The notes below the pieces were generated by a model that worked only from the letters and a program-made list of their open reading frames with translations, was not told the DNA's origin and did no database searches. Shown in pieces: positions 45,480-57,439 of a stretch of DNA of 64,000 nucleotides. The stretch is from Vandiemenella viatica (Eukaryota > Arthropoda > Insecta > Orthoptera > Morabidae). A program made the translations under genes and the position numbers. The stretch's first letter is position 1; every line of letters begins with the position of its first letter. Location of the stretch: positions 123,596,597 to 123,660,596 of the forward strand of contig CM061921.1 in assembly GCA_031002005.1 (NCBI GenBank). Reading direction: 5' to 3'.

Positions 45480-45999
45480 TTAGTGAATAGCTGTTACAAA
45501 CTATGACTGAATATGGTAAAGACATTTTGGCCGGAAAAAAATGAGATTTCAGGGTAGCGGTACCCTTAATCACTCCAGCCGATCCTCACCATGACTATCC
45601 ATTTTGAAAAGATTTAACCCATTCCTCTTCGGCCCCCAATTCACTTCCATTCGCTCAGATTACCGAAATGGTTCTTTCTTCGCCCTTTCCATACCTACCA
45701 CTCCTTTAATATTTTGTAGATATTACGCACCGTACTTTCCTCTCTTCTGTTTGATTTCCATTGGTAGCAATTTTATATCAGTCCACTACAATTCTGATGT
45801 CCTTCATTACCTATTCAATTCTGATTTTCTCCTTCTTGTCATAAGCATTCCTTCTGTGAGCCTTGATGTCTTCTGTAAACAAAAAACTCTTTTACTCCCC
45901 CGCTTTCTCTTCTTTCTCCATAGGTTGAGACTTCCTTTAGTCACCCCATCCTTACTTCATGATTGCTCCCTACTTCATCCCCACCTTCCTCCTTTAAGG

Positions 46000-46460
46000 A
46001 TCCCGACCTAGCCCCTACACTTTTAAGTAGTATGAATAAGCTGTAACTTGTGCAAATCCGGAGAAAACCCGCTCTTAGCCAGTAGGAAGAGTTGGCGGGA
46101 AATTTAAATCAGCCAATTAGAAGGATTGAAGGAAAATTTAAATTTTTGGTGAGTAAATTAAATTTTTTTGCTGGAGATCACGCCCCCACGCCAGGTCTTG
46201 TGGTTGGTATATTTCGCCACGACGCACGCATAGATTCGGTATAAATTCCCACACTTGGATTGACTCTTCCTCATTTCCTGGCCATTGCTAGTGTTGGTTG
46301 CTTGCAGCTCACCTAGATCAGTCTGCTGAATTCTGAAGTGCTACTGTTTTCAACATGATATAAGTTAAACACCAAGTTGCTCGCTGTCAGTGTGACGCCT
46401 AAGCTGGAATTTAATTCAATAGTTGTAATCGAAAAAGTTTGGTACAATAAAGTCATTCTT
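46000..46460 (+). promoter_or_regulatory. LTR-like promoter and polyadenylation signals
   Basis: In order: AGCCAATTAG (CCAAT-like, about 46112), GGTATAAATTCCCAC (TATA box, about 46239), and GTACAATAAAGTC (polyadenylation signal, about 46442). This order within under 400 bp is that of an LTR or a short retroposed promoter. I could not find matched LTR ends. Confidence 0.35.
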
Positions 46461-47037
46461 AAACTTGGAGAGTGGGAAGTGCTATGAGGCATATGCATTT
46501 AGTGTGTTTTTTTTAGCAGTTTGAACACTTGGCGTCCACATCACTAAATTGCTGGAATAATAACCATATCTGAATTTTGAAATGCTTTTCCTGCGTATTA
46601 TTTTGTTTCTCGCCGAATCAATATGGAACAACGTGGTCGACGCCTTGTCTGCATTGTCCAGCACCATCAACAACAGGAAGTCATGGAGTTATCAAGTTAG
46701 GATGGAATACAGCTAGATTGCGAACACGTTGTCTATGAAAGTGCTACGTGACTATTATCGTTGTTCGATGCAAGAACTAATAGATGGGCATATTGATAAT
46801 GTGTCCGTTAAGTGTTATACAACACCAGTTCGAAATTGGACTGTGAAGGCTTAAAACTAAAAATTAAAACCTATAAAAATTATTATTGTATCATTATGTC
46901 AAGTGAAAAGTCCAATAACCTTTATGAGTACCTTGTGGAGGGAACAGATACATGTCGAGCCACCTGATTTCCTACTTTTATTTCACCCATCACAATTACA
47001 ATAGATTTAATTTTAGGAAATTGGTAAATAATAAGAT

Positions 47038-47103
47038 AGTATCTGGTTTAATTTGTTTATTTCAACCATCATTGAACAATTAAAATTATATTCTCAGCAG
47101 CAA
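47038..47103 (+). repeat. about 65-bp direct repeat, right copy
   Basis: Near-identical to 45415-45479 and followed by a run of A. The two copies bracket about 1.56 kb. Confidence 0.85.
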
Positions 47104-47687
47104 TAAAAAAAAAATGACTTTTACGATGTTCTATGAAGTTATTCTTTTTTAGTCCTCGTAATGGCGGGCATCCTAAATCCTCTATATTGTAGTCGACTTG
47201 TCTCTGACGATTTTCTTGAACCGACGACGATCCTTTGTCGTAATTAATTGCTTCTCTTTATTTCGCGTAGAATAGAATACATCCTACTGATTTTGACATA
47301 TTAGCGTAACGGATTCCATCATCATTTTGCATCAGTTATCAAAAAAAAAAGGGTCGTTACCTTCCCTTTCCGATGACTAGATTGAAATATGTGTACAGAT
47401 ATTATGCTCACACCAACCTCTTCGAAAACAAACACACCATCTCTTGCTTTGAGTTTCTGTGCATCCAGGAAGATGGTCGCCAAGATTATAAACGTTTATG
47501 AGTCATGCTGCTAATTTTAGCATCCTTACAACACTGGTGAAGGATATGTATTCCTTCTCGTCTTCTGCTTAGGAGAAATCTTCAACAACCAACAAACTTG
47601 GTTTGTCCAGCGCCTATGCGAGTATGCAGGCGGCACACTTCTTGCAACCTAGTAAACCCGTGGTTCGCTAAATAGCGTACATTACCC

Positions 47688-48187
47688 ATGATTAAACTGG
47701 TTGTTACCGACAAGTGGAATATTGTGAGGCTATCAAACTGTGGAAAAACCAATCTTGTGCTCACACTATTAGAATACCCCTATGGACTTTCATTTGAAAA
47801 CGTGAATGTGATTTCTGACGAGCCAATGTATCAGTTGCTAGGTGAAATACTAAAGCCCATAACAGATATTCAAAATTTACATTTAGTGAAAATCAAAGTG
47901 TGCCCACCACCCGGTTATTTTCTGACATATTTTGTGTTTGAGCTTGACAATGTGTCATTTGAAAAGCTGAATAATATCCTAAATTACTTTTGCATGGGTG
48001 TGTAGCGACCAGTCGATACATTGGTTAGAGGCGACGCTAAACTGATAATACTCTTTAAACAGGATGACATTAAATATCATCAGGTACATCTATAATGACT
48101 CTGATACGTCATTCAATGATTATAGAACTGTATGTGGACACTGCTGGAAAGCCTGCAGGCATGGATCTCTTGTTATTGACAAGTAGT
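47688..48187 (+). pseudogene. decayed viral-type packaging ATPase (FtsK/HerA-A32-like)
   Basis: An open frame of 105 codons (47688-48005) carries SNCGKTNLVLTLLEYP, a partly eroded Walker A loop (the Cys-Gly-Lys-Thr core is at codons 18-21), and later FELDNVSFEKLNNILNYFCM, at the place of the Walker B strand with the acidic pair changed. After the stop the same frame continues with GDAKLIILFKQDD; a frameshift near 48096 then leads to CGHCWKACRHGSLVIDK. The order matches DNA-packaging ATPases of Polinton/adintovirus-type or related insect DNA virus-like elements. The N-terminus is short of the usual start, and at least one stop and one frameshift kill it. The family name is from recognition by eye; a search is needed to place it. 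Confidence 0.5.
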
Positions 48188-48271
48188 GTGACATGCATAA
48201 TGAAATGTACCATAATGGCTTTTATTTTTAAATAAATAGCCTATCACAGTTGGCGTCAACATCATTGCAAT

Positions 48272-48547
48272 CATGGATAAATTTGGAAGGACTAATTATT
48301 CTTCTAGAGTTACATTACAGCACCTACCACCTATAAATTTGAAGAACGATGGCAGTTTGGAGAGCCGGGTCAAAATTCTGTAATGTTTACATTATCTCAT
48401 CGATAGTGACTATGTCATAAGCTTGGATGAGGTTTGCAGAGGATGTTTACGAACAATGAAAAGAACCATATGTATAGGACAGGGACAGTTAGAAACCCCC
48501 ACCTCGGCAATGAAAGCATCCATCGTCGGCGACGCCGCGATCGTTTA
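48272..48547 (+). pseudogene. second broken ORF downstream of the ATPase-like gene
   Basis: From an ATG at 48272, about 85 bases beyond the ATPase remnant and on the same strand, the frame runs MDKFGRTNYSSRVTLQHL and continues for about 90 codons to 48547 with a single internal stop near 48388. I do not recognise a domain. Its tight placement suggests a gene of the same virus-like element, but this is inference. Confidence 0.3.
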
Positions 48548-48789
48548 GACCAAGCACTACAGGAAGGTAAATCCGGAGGCTACAATGATTCTGACAGGTG
48601 AATATTGTACCAGAAAAACAACAGCTCTAATAGTAGCGCAGGTGTACTGCCACTGGATATAGAAGTGAGGAGTCGAGGAGATAGAAATTGCCTAAGATAG
48701 AATAAAGGAGACATGGTTGTAAAAATAATCAGGAAAGAGGTAACCACGAAGAATAACTAGTGGAATGCAGTTATTAAGGAATATTTATT

Positions 48790-48985
48790 TTATTTATGGT
48801 TCGTTGACGTCGAGGTTATTAGATGTGAGATGGGAAGGTGGGTAAGGAACGTGAAGGAATTCGGCCATTGCCTTTTGAAGGAAGCATCCCGGCATTCGCC
48901 TGGAGTTATTTGGGAAAACCATGGAGAACCCAAATCTGGATGCCCGGATGGAGATTCGAACCGGCGTCCTCCCTAATGCGAGGCC
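48790..48985 (-). mobile_element. SINE family A, 5'-incomplete
   Basis: Minus strand: B box GGTTCGAATCTCCATCC, CATCCAGATTTGGGTTCTCC, CCAAATAACTCCAGGCGAAT, GCCGGGATGCTTCCTTCAAA and GGCCGAATTCCTTCACG. The extreme 5' end of the head is missing at about 48985. Confidence 0.85.
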
Positions 48986-50329
48986 AGATATTGAGGAATA
49001 GCAAAATGAGTGGGACACTACCCAAATTTGGCTTAGAAATTACGACGTTTTCCCATCCGTAGCCGAAAGGATCAGCATGGAATTTTTACGACCTTCTTCA
49101 GGGCTACGTTAATGTATAACCGGGCCAGGACCGAAATGATGCTCTTACAGCAACAACCGCTGCAAGGTCTGACGATATTCGAGAGATTATGGTACTTACT
49201 AAATGAAAGGGCAGAAATAATCTGAATAAACGAAAAGCAGGAATAACTGGAACGGAAAAAAGCTGAGGGCAACCGACGAAGACATCCACCGTTACCGGCC
49301 GACATGTTCGTTCTGTGTGACCTCATACTTCTCGAAACACCGTCGTGTTTAGGAGAAAACCCCCTCCAATAAAAGAAAATATACAGAAAAATATTATTAG
49401 ATTCACTGTTTGAACAATAACTTTAGGCCCCTTAGAGGTTGTCCAAACCTGTTCATCGCCTAGCTAATAAATTCAGTATCCTCCTCTATCCTTTTCATAG
49501 AAACGCTGAGCATTCACTGGCCGCTTAGCCTCGCGTTTCCTGACGTTGACCGGTTTCCACGTGCTGCATGTAGTTAGGCCAATCGTGATTGTCTCGCATA
49601 CCCTTCCGTAAAATAGGGTGGCTTGAGCAATCAAATCTGCGTATTAAATGAGGAATTCATTCAAGGCCGCATCAGTCAGAATATATCGTACCACATGGTA
49701 GCCTCTGCAGTAATGGTTCTTCATATCTTCTCCCATGGCTAAAAATGAAGGTTTGTCAAATTTTCCTACTTTTTCCGGGTGTAGCTGTATGTGTAGAAGA
49801 AAATCGTATTCTCAGACAAGAAATGATTGAGTCTTTGGAATGAAGATACATATTATCAAGAATTTTTCTGTATTTTCAGATGGGTGATTTGATCTATAGA
49901 TTTGCCTTGCCGCTGTTCGAAGACGTTTAAATTCAGCATTCGAGCGTTCTCTAAAATAATAGCGAGCTACATTATCACGGTGAGATTAAAGCACGTTCAT
50001 TAATTTATTTATGTGATCATGTATTGTCTTTATATCCATATTTACTTATTGCAATTTGTTGCACAGTGGTTCGAGTTTGGTGGAATAGTGTCACAATGTA
50101 TGTTGAAGTCGTTTCAATCGTGTAGAGCTAATATGTTTTGATTTTCGCTGTCGAGTTTCGTGTGTTGTGCGAATGTTCTCATAAAACTCTTACAATAGTA
50201 ATAAAGTTTCCAGAAAATTTTCTTGTACTCTAGTACTGTGCTGTTTTGCACGTTTCACTGAAGAGAAGTTGAATTTTTCTAATTTTATTTCGCCGCAATG
50301 TATTCTTTTTTTTTTTTTTAAAGAAAATC

Positions 50330-51120
50330 ATGATGACCTTTGTCGTTTCAGCAACATTTCTCACTTCGTTCTAGTCAGTGATGACAAGATTCAGTATATG
50401 GCTTGTACAGTGGAAGGATTGGGCGGTGAGATACATGTCATTAAAATTTTTCAGAATACCACCTATGTGACCAGACATTACAACACAGCCCTCATATCCA
50501 AGACCAACAAGTTTATTTAAATTAAAGATGCAATCTTCTAGAAAGTGAATAATAGTTTCCGAAATACCTTTCACGTCCAACTCTTGTAGTGGAACTTATC
50601 CCAGGAATTCTTCACAACATAGATAGCGAACATCAATCTACAATCATACGCAGTCTCATCAGCTAACATCGAAAAAGCCGAAGCATGCTTCATCTCCTAA
50701 ATTATTTTGCTTTTTAGAACATCACAACTCTATCAATTCATTTTGAATTTGATGTGATATGTATGCACAAGGAGTTTTTTTTTGCTTCCGACTCTAAATG
50801 ATTTTTCGAAATATATTCCCCAGAGTCAACTCGAAGATGTAGCAAATCTGTGAAAACAGAACCCTCATCAACTTCGTCGTGATACGCCATTTTCAAAGAT
50901 TCACGAACACTCAGTCCCCTTCTATCCATGAACTATTCAAAACTTTTTGAAGAAGCCAGCGCGATATAATGCCACTTTCTTGTTGCATGAGACTGTACTA
51001 CTTCATGACACTTTTTGATATTTAAGGCAAGGAGAAACGACAAACTGTGCTTGTAGACTGCGCTGCACTGGAGGACGAACATATAGGGCCCACATGTAGG
51101 TTTTAACCTATTAATGTCGA
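50330..51120 (-). pseudogene. hAT transposase remnant, ZMYM1/DUF4371-like
   Basis: Minus-strand frames: 50929-50738 reads MDRRGLSVRESLKMAYHDEV and FTDLLHLRVDSGEYISKNHL, the DUF4371 segment. 50580-50371 reads VKGISETIIHFLEDCIFNLN, KLVGLGYEGCVVMSGHIGGI and FHCTSHILNLVITD, the RNase-H-like core with the conserved Cys/His. The intervening piece is frameshifted. The C-terminal dimerisation region is missing. Such proteins are domesticated in some hosts, but the stops make this one dead. Confidence 0.8.
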
Positions 51121-51439
51121 AAGGCTCTTTTACGCCATTTCTAGAATTTATGTTTACTAGAATTCCAAGATTATCTTAGCAATTTGAATCGTAGATCGTC
51201 ATCAATTTGATAATTAAAATTTGAACACATGCCAACAAACAATTAGTTGTGCCTTTGCTAGTAGAATTGAGTGAGGCATCTTGTTGAAGGTCTTTTCTGG
51301 CAGAATTGGTGTCTTTTAACAAATAAAAGTTATTTTTGTCAAATAACAAAACGCTTACAATATTAGGAAGTCTGCGCAAAAAAAGGGGGGAAAAAACCGT
51401 GCCGAAAATTTCAAAGAATATCACAAACGAATGACCAAC

Positions 51440-51650
51440 TCTTACTACCTGGCTGTTACCCGCGACTTTGTTCGCGTTTATAAACTGTATCAATTGTCCT
51501 ACTCCATGACCATGAGCATCCTTTCAGTCGTTTGAGCGTGACTGAATGACAAACATACATTCAGGACAGATGGCGTTGCCTGGGAGAGGGCTCTGTCCAG
51601 CAGTGGACGAATGTGGGCTCATGGATAGTAGTGAATGTATGTAAATTGTT
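51440..51650 (+). pseudogene. LINE 3'-end fragment
   Basis: Plus-strand reading DGVAWERALSSSGRMWAHG resembles the final residues of RTE/CR1-type polyproteins, and a CCCGCGACTTTGTTCGCG sequence just upstream (about 51460) is of the kind often found in arthropod LINE/SINE 3' regions. Too short to classify. Confidence 0.4.
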
Positions 51651-52440
51651 ATAACTGTAATGTTAGCATATAATTTTTAGTCTAATTTTTAATGTAAAAT
51701 TTGGGTACAAGCACGAACATAATATACCTGAAATGAATGTCGTAGTATGATTTGTACCATCACCATCAGATTGATGACTGTTAACACCAGTATCGCACTT
51801 TTGAACTAAAAATCTGCTATGTCGTTAGTAATTTGAACAAAGGCCCACACGTACCCACTCGTCTTGTGGCTGATGGATAACTAACTACGCAATACAATCT
51901 GTGAAGGCTCCTCCCGACACCAAGCACAGACGCAAATTAAAACCCGCGTGATTTGATATTAATTTAATTGACACCACATTAATGCCTTATTTTATGTATA
52001 AACCACAATTATAAGGATGACATGTTATAAATTATATCTTATTAAATAATTTTTTTAAAATAATAACTGTTATATATAATATATAAAAAAATATAATGTG
52101 GAAATACAAGTGCACCTCCCTTATGGTAACCCCGCGGAACCCATGTAGGTTTTAATACGTAGGATTAGTAAGAATTTTTCAGCGAAAGTTTCTCGAAGTG
52201 AAAATGAGCAAAATTGACTCTGAAAACATTTTAAAAGAGTCACTAAGACCAGTGACGTATGTTATGGAAAAAGTATTCCTACCTTCACATGAGCAACAGC
52301 AATAGGCTTCTTCTTCAGACTTGATTATAGTTTATAAGATTATGATTCAGTGTTTGCTGTCAAAAGGAAAAAATGATAAAATAATACTTTTAAATTTGCC
52401 CCTTGCTATTGAGAACTTTGTTAGTATACTCGATGGTTAG

Positions 52441-52814
52441 GGAGCGTCCATAAACTACGTGACTCAGTCTAAGGGGGGGGGGGGAAGGGTTGCCTGGAAG
52501 GCTACGCTGGGCTACGTGGGAAAGGGCGGGGGGTCCGAGCCAGGCCACGTAACTTTCCATTCATATCATTTTTCAGAATTAAATTGAGGTACAGAACACA
52601 CAACAACATGTGAATATTTATTTCCTTCATTTAATTATCCCCGTATGTAATTGACAATAGACTGACAAGAGAAAACTGTACAAAATATCTTCTGAAATCA
52701 AAATGGAGAAAATCTACTTGCTACGTGGGGGGAGGGGGTTAGAGGCAAAAGCCACGTGCGGGGAGGGGAGTTTACAGAAGGCCAAAATGGAGCTACGTGG
52801 TTTGTGGACGCTCC
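52441..52814. mobile_element. 374-bp inverted-repeat element (MITE-like)
   Basis: Ends GGAGCGTCCATAAACTACGT and its reverse complement at 52793-52814, matching at 20 of 22 positions. The interior is G-rich with a run of ten G and repeated CTACGTGG. There is no ORF. The short flanks (TTA before, ATA/TAA after) are compatible with a 3-bp duplication but are not decisive. Confidence 0.75.
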
Positions 52815-53196
52815 ATAATATGAGGGGTGGCATAACAGTGTCCACCTGCTACTACTAAACTAATTATTGTTGCTATGTTTTGTCAAAAGATTACGTCATT
52901 AAAAACGATTTAAGCTACTGAAAAGTTGTTATTAAAATTACTATCTTCCATACACCAAAATTACAGAGGCTTTTTGGCTCATAAGTTTCTTTGTTCCGCC
53001 ACTCTGTATTTAATTCTTGCATGGTAGGTTTCTTTTAATAATGAGTAGTTTGAAGCGTATGGAGGGGAAAATAATGAGTCTTTATAGCAGAATCACAGAA
53101 GCGCCAATATGTCGCACGTAGTGTCAATTCACGGCATTGGGGGAGTTTCCTGAAAGGAAAAAACATTCAGTGGCAGTACGATCAAATGCTTTAAGC

Positions 53197-55031
53197 TAGG
53201 GATGTTGATATTTTTTAAAATATCAGATTTTCGATATATAAGGACATTTTTAAAAGTATCAATATCGAATTCGATATATCGAAGAAAAATATCGATATAT
53301 CAACCCTATTTTATAAAAACAATATTTCAAAAACAATCGTGTAAATATAGGGGCAAGTCTTGAGGCCATTTACGAGTAAAAAGTCGTGAGATATTCTTTT
53401 GACTAAAGTCTTTAATTTCTGAAACACAATGGTGTTACACGGCATATTTTTTAAGAATAGAATAAAATTGTGACTTAGCTATTATACATTTTTACTAACA
53501 CTAACAGAGTAAAATTTAGTGTGTTTCTTTCTGATCTTTATGCAAAATAGAAATTTAAGACAAATAGCCTCATCAAGAGTAAAGTAATTAACGTACAAGT
53601 TTGCTCCAAAACGTTTCACATTTTGGATTGCCATTGAATAAATACAGGTATTTTCTTATGATTTGAGGGTGAAATCATTTATGTGTACCAAAATATCAGT
53701 TTCTAGGACAGCTGGAAGTTGTGTGGGATTATAATGAGAGTCGTTTCAAAGAGTTTTAATTCCAGTAATTTCCGATGTTATGAAGTAAAATTTAACGTAT
53801 TAGTTAAGCATACTAAACTCCGTTTAAAATAAAAATTTGTGACGAATAATGGTTAAGTTAGGAGTGTGGACTGTGCTTCCAGGAATTATCAATAAAAACA
53901 TAAAGTTGTGTGTACCAATTTTTGTCAGCAGGTGTTTTATAAATTCTGCAGCTAGACTACTGCTATTATTAGGCACTGTTTTAACTTGATCAGATGCGGC
54001 ATAATATACCAAATATTTTAATGCAGTTTCTGACAGAATAGGAAATATATGACTTCTGTTTATCCAGAATCTTAGGTCATCTAATGATTTTGAAATATTA
54101 GGCCGATCCAAATATTGTTTTAACTTAGCAACCATTGAACCAAAACTCATGTCAGAAACTTCATTGGACATATTTTTCAAGAGCAAAGAGATGAAATTGT
54201 TTCTACCGTTAGGCATGGAAAAGCCCCTACATTATGTGACATATTTTCCCTTCTTTGATATTGCCGATGGTTTACCAAAATGCAATATTTCGAAACGGAG
54301 AATCGAGTAAATTGTGTTCTAAGACACCAATGTATCATTATTAATTTTCAACAAAGCGCTTTGTAAAGACAATTCAAAAGCAGCAAATTTATTTTTCAGT
54401 TTCTTCTCTTAATGAATTCATTAATGGTATAACTAAACTTGTTGTGACATACGTTTGAGGCTCAATTCTTCTATTGATATGGAAAAAGAAGTATAATCAA
54501 ATCCAACGAAATATTTAACTGTGGAGTACTACAATACCTGGTACATTACGATAAGTTCTTAGAGCTAATACTTTTACGTGGATTGAAATTTAAAAAAAAT
54601 CTTTGCAACGTGTACAGACAAGAATTCATACGTGTACTAACTACTTGAATGAGCTTTAATATTTGGCCTTCTTTTACTTCTGCTTGTTGCTGGGATCGTA
54701 ATTAATCATAATCACTAACTGAGTGGTTAAAATAAGGTGTAATAAATTTAATTGGTTTAGTTAGGTATTAAATCTTTTATTGATTCTTAAAATTTTATCT
54801 GTGACTAAATTTATTGCACGTGCAACACAGGTAATCGTTTTCTTTTCCCCAATAATAACATGACACCTTCTATGAGGAAAATGAAAAATGATGACTTATT
54901 TTTAAAAATATCGACTCCGATACCCAGATTTCAATATCGAAGTACCGATATATCGTCCATAAAAAAATTACTCATAAATATAGATATTTAAAAAAGTATA
55001 TCGATATATCGATATTTTATCAACACGGCTA
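53197..55031 (-). mobile_element. hAT DNA transposon, decayed
   Basis: About 1.8 kb bounded by related ends, TAGGGATGTTGATA at the left and the reverse complement of TAGCCGTGTTGATA at the right, with flanks CTTTAAGC and CTTAAGGC (6 of 8 alike) as a possible 8-bp duplication. Both subterminal regions are full of TCGATATATCGA-type palindromes. It contains a hAT transposase remnant on the minus strand. Confidence 0.7.
53824..54480 (-). pseudogene. hAT transposase, C-terminal part
   Basis: Minus-strand frame 54216-53824 (130 codons) contains DDLRFWINRSHIFPILSETA, LKYLVYYAASDQVKT, the dimerisation region in which a Trp precedes a PxLxxLAxKYL-like helix and the usual ASS-ER motif is degraded. Upstream in another frame, YVTTSLVIPLMNSLRE matches the segment of hAT proteins preceding the conserved core. 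The zinc-finger and catalytic portions are lost or unreadable. Confidence 0.75.
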
Positions 55032-55339
55032 CTTAAGGCCAGCACAGCACTGTCTGTATGGTCGGCTACAGTGTTTCCATGCAGGAACAGTGGGGAAGTT
55101 TCTTGTTCAAGGATGAGTCGCGACTTAGCTTGTAGAATGACTTTTGCCGTCTGTTGATCTGACAGTAAAACCTTGCCAATAGTGAGGAAAGTAGAAGATA
55201 TGGTGGCTTCAGTGTTCTTCTCAGAGGCGGAATTATGTTGGAAATATGTAACCCACTGCATGTGTTTCCTAGGGATACTCTGACAACCTACAACAGTATG
55301 TGTGGATGTTTCGTGGTGTATGTGAACCAGCGTTCATTT

Positions 55340-56030
55340 TTTTTTTCTGTTATCAGTCTCCTGACTGGTTTGGTGAAATCCTCCATCCCTTCCTATCTTG
55401 TACTAACCCTTTCATCTCAACGTTATCTGTTTCATATGTTCTAATCACTGAGTTCCTCTGCAGTTCTTACTTTCTACTGTTCCCTCAACTAACAATTTAA
55501 CCAATCTTACATGTTCCAAAACGTGACCTTCCATACTGTCGCTTCTTTCTGTAAGACTCTTACACGAAGTTCTTTCCTCACCCATCATTACCAAAACTCG
55601 TTCGTTTCGTACTTTATCCGCCCACTTAATTTTCAGCATCCTTCTATAGCACCATATTTCAAATTCTTCAATTTTCCTTCATTCTGGTATTCCTAAAGTC
55701 AATGTTATGCTACCCGAAAGTGCTTTCCTCCACAAATAGAGTTATAAAAAGTTCTTTCTGAGTACATCAATATTTGAAACTAAAACATTTCTCTTTTTCT
55801 TGGAGCCTCTTTTCGTTAGTGCTATTCTGTTTTCAACATCGTTCCTGCTTCGGCCATGGGTTGCAATTTTACTTCAATTGACTAACTTCTTCTACAGCAT
55901 CCAAACCTATTTTTATATTTAATATAATATTATTGGTATCACTTCTGATACATTTCATCACTTTTGACTTGCCTTGGTTTATGTTTAGTCCAAAATTTTC
56001 GTTCAGTATTTTCTTCATGATATTCAGTAA

Positions 56031-56068
<38 letters not shown>

Positions 56069-57430
56069 GGCATCCGGCAACGGAGGCCATACAGCCAGCT
56101 CAATGTGTATTTTTTCCAATGTATGGACGCCACAGGACGGACAAGACATTCACACAGACACACAACACTTAAACATCCATGCCCGCGGCCGGATTCGAAC
56201 GTGGAGCTAGCACTCTAGCCCCTACGCTACCGAGGCCGGCATTCAGTAACTTCTCAACAAGACAATGTCATCAGCAAATCGTAGCATACTGATTTTTTTC
56301 TCCTTGAACACTTATACAACATTCAAATCTTTCTTTCATTTCCTTTATTGCTTCTTCTACATACAAGTTGAATATTAATTAGTATGTGTAGGCTAAAACC
56401 TTGTCTCATACCCTTTTTAACTGATGCATGTCTTTAATGATTTTAGTATAGATTATAAAGATTTTATTCTTCTATCTCGGTATTTTAGACCAGACTTCTT
56501 TAAAATTTTGAACCTCTTCTCCAACCTAACATTATCAAAACCTTTTTTTAAATCAACAAACGCAATTAAAGTAACTTTTTTTTCTTGATCTGCCCTTCAA
56601 GTATTAATCTTTGGACCAAAATCGCTTCTCTTGTCCTGCGGTTTTTTCTAAACCAAAACTGATCTTCACTTACTATGTCTTCTACTACATTTTCCATTCT
56701 TCTGTATATTAGTCTGGTCAGTAATTTTGAAGCATGTAATGTTAGACTTTTAGTGTGATAATTCTCACATCTGTTACCTTGTGCTTTCTTCGGAAGCGTG
56801 CAGATGACACTTTTATTAAAATCAGTGGGATTCTCTCCTGTTTCATAACATTCTGGTATCAGGTTGAATAATCATTGGATTCTCCTAGGGATTTAGTTGT
56901 GCAGGAATCTCATAAATTCCAACTGACTTATTTCATTTCAAATCATTCAAAGTTCTATCAGATTCTGTCATCAAAACACGATCACCTAAGCCATCAATGT
57001 CGACACAAAATTCTTTTTCCAGTGCACTGTTGTTCAAATCATCTCCATTATACAGTTATTCCATGTATTCCTTCCATTGGTTAGCTTTATCTTCTAAGTT
57101 TAGAAGAGGTTTCCAATCAGCTGCGCTCATGTTTACACCTCTTTCCTTCATTTTTCCAAAATTCTCTTCGATCTTCCTATATGCCACCTCTACTTTACCT
57201 ACCACCATTTCCTTTTCTACTTCTTCACACTTTTCTTGCAGCCATATTTCTTTTGCTTCTTTACATTTCCTGTTTATTTGTTTTATAAATTGTCTGTATT
57301 ACTCTTCTCCTGCTTCATCCTGAGCATTTCTGTGCCCTCTACTCTGATCCATCAACTCAAAAATTTCTTCTGTGATCCAAGGTTTTCGGGCGGCTTTTTC
57401 TCTAAAGCCTAATGTTTCTTTACCAGTTTT
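55340..57430 (-). pseudogene. RTE-type LINE RT, decayed, split by a SINE
   Basis: Minus-strand order from the right: endonuclease/RT linker debris (57.4-56.9 kb), LTLHASKLLTRLIYRRMEN, DIVSEDQFWFRKNRRTREA, LIAFVDLKKGFDNV (first catalytic Asp), a degraded MRQGFSL block, ISMLRFADDIVLL (catalytic Asp pair, about 56264-56287), then a SINE, then LNENFGLNINQGKSKVMKC, and in 55639-55445 IKWADKVRNERVLVMMGEER and HVRLVKLLVEGTVE. About 55370 reads QDREGWR. This order and the C-terminal block are those of the widespread insect RTE-like LINEs. Many frameshifts and stops. Confidence 0.8.
56032..56240 (-). mobile_element. SINE family C with long poly-A tail
   Basis: Minus strand: starts GCCGGCCTCGGTAGCGTAGG (A box), B box CGTTCGAATCCGGCCGC, body with TGTTGTGTGTCTGTGTGAAT and GGAAAAAATACACATTGAGC, then an A tail of over 30 bases. 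ATTCAGTAAC flanks it at 56022-56031 and 56241-56250. It sits directly beside the FADD-coding part of the host LINE. Confidence 0.9.
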
Positions 57431-57439
57431 CATTATTTC

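Noticed and set aside
45604..46011. 135-codon plus-strand open frame
   Set aside because: Phe/Leu/Ser/Pro-rich peptide from pyrimidine-rich DNA; no motif, splice context or homologous block recognised.
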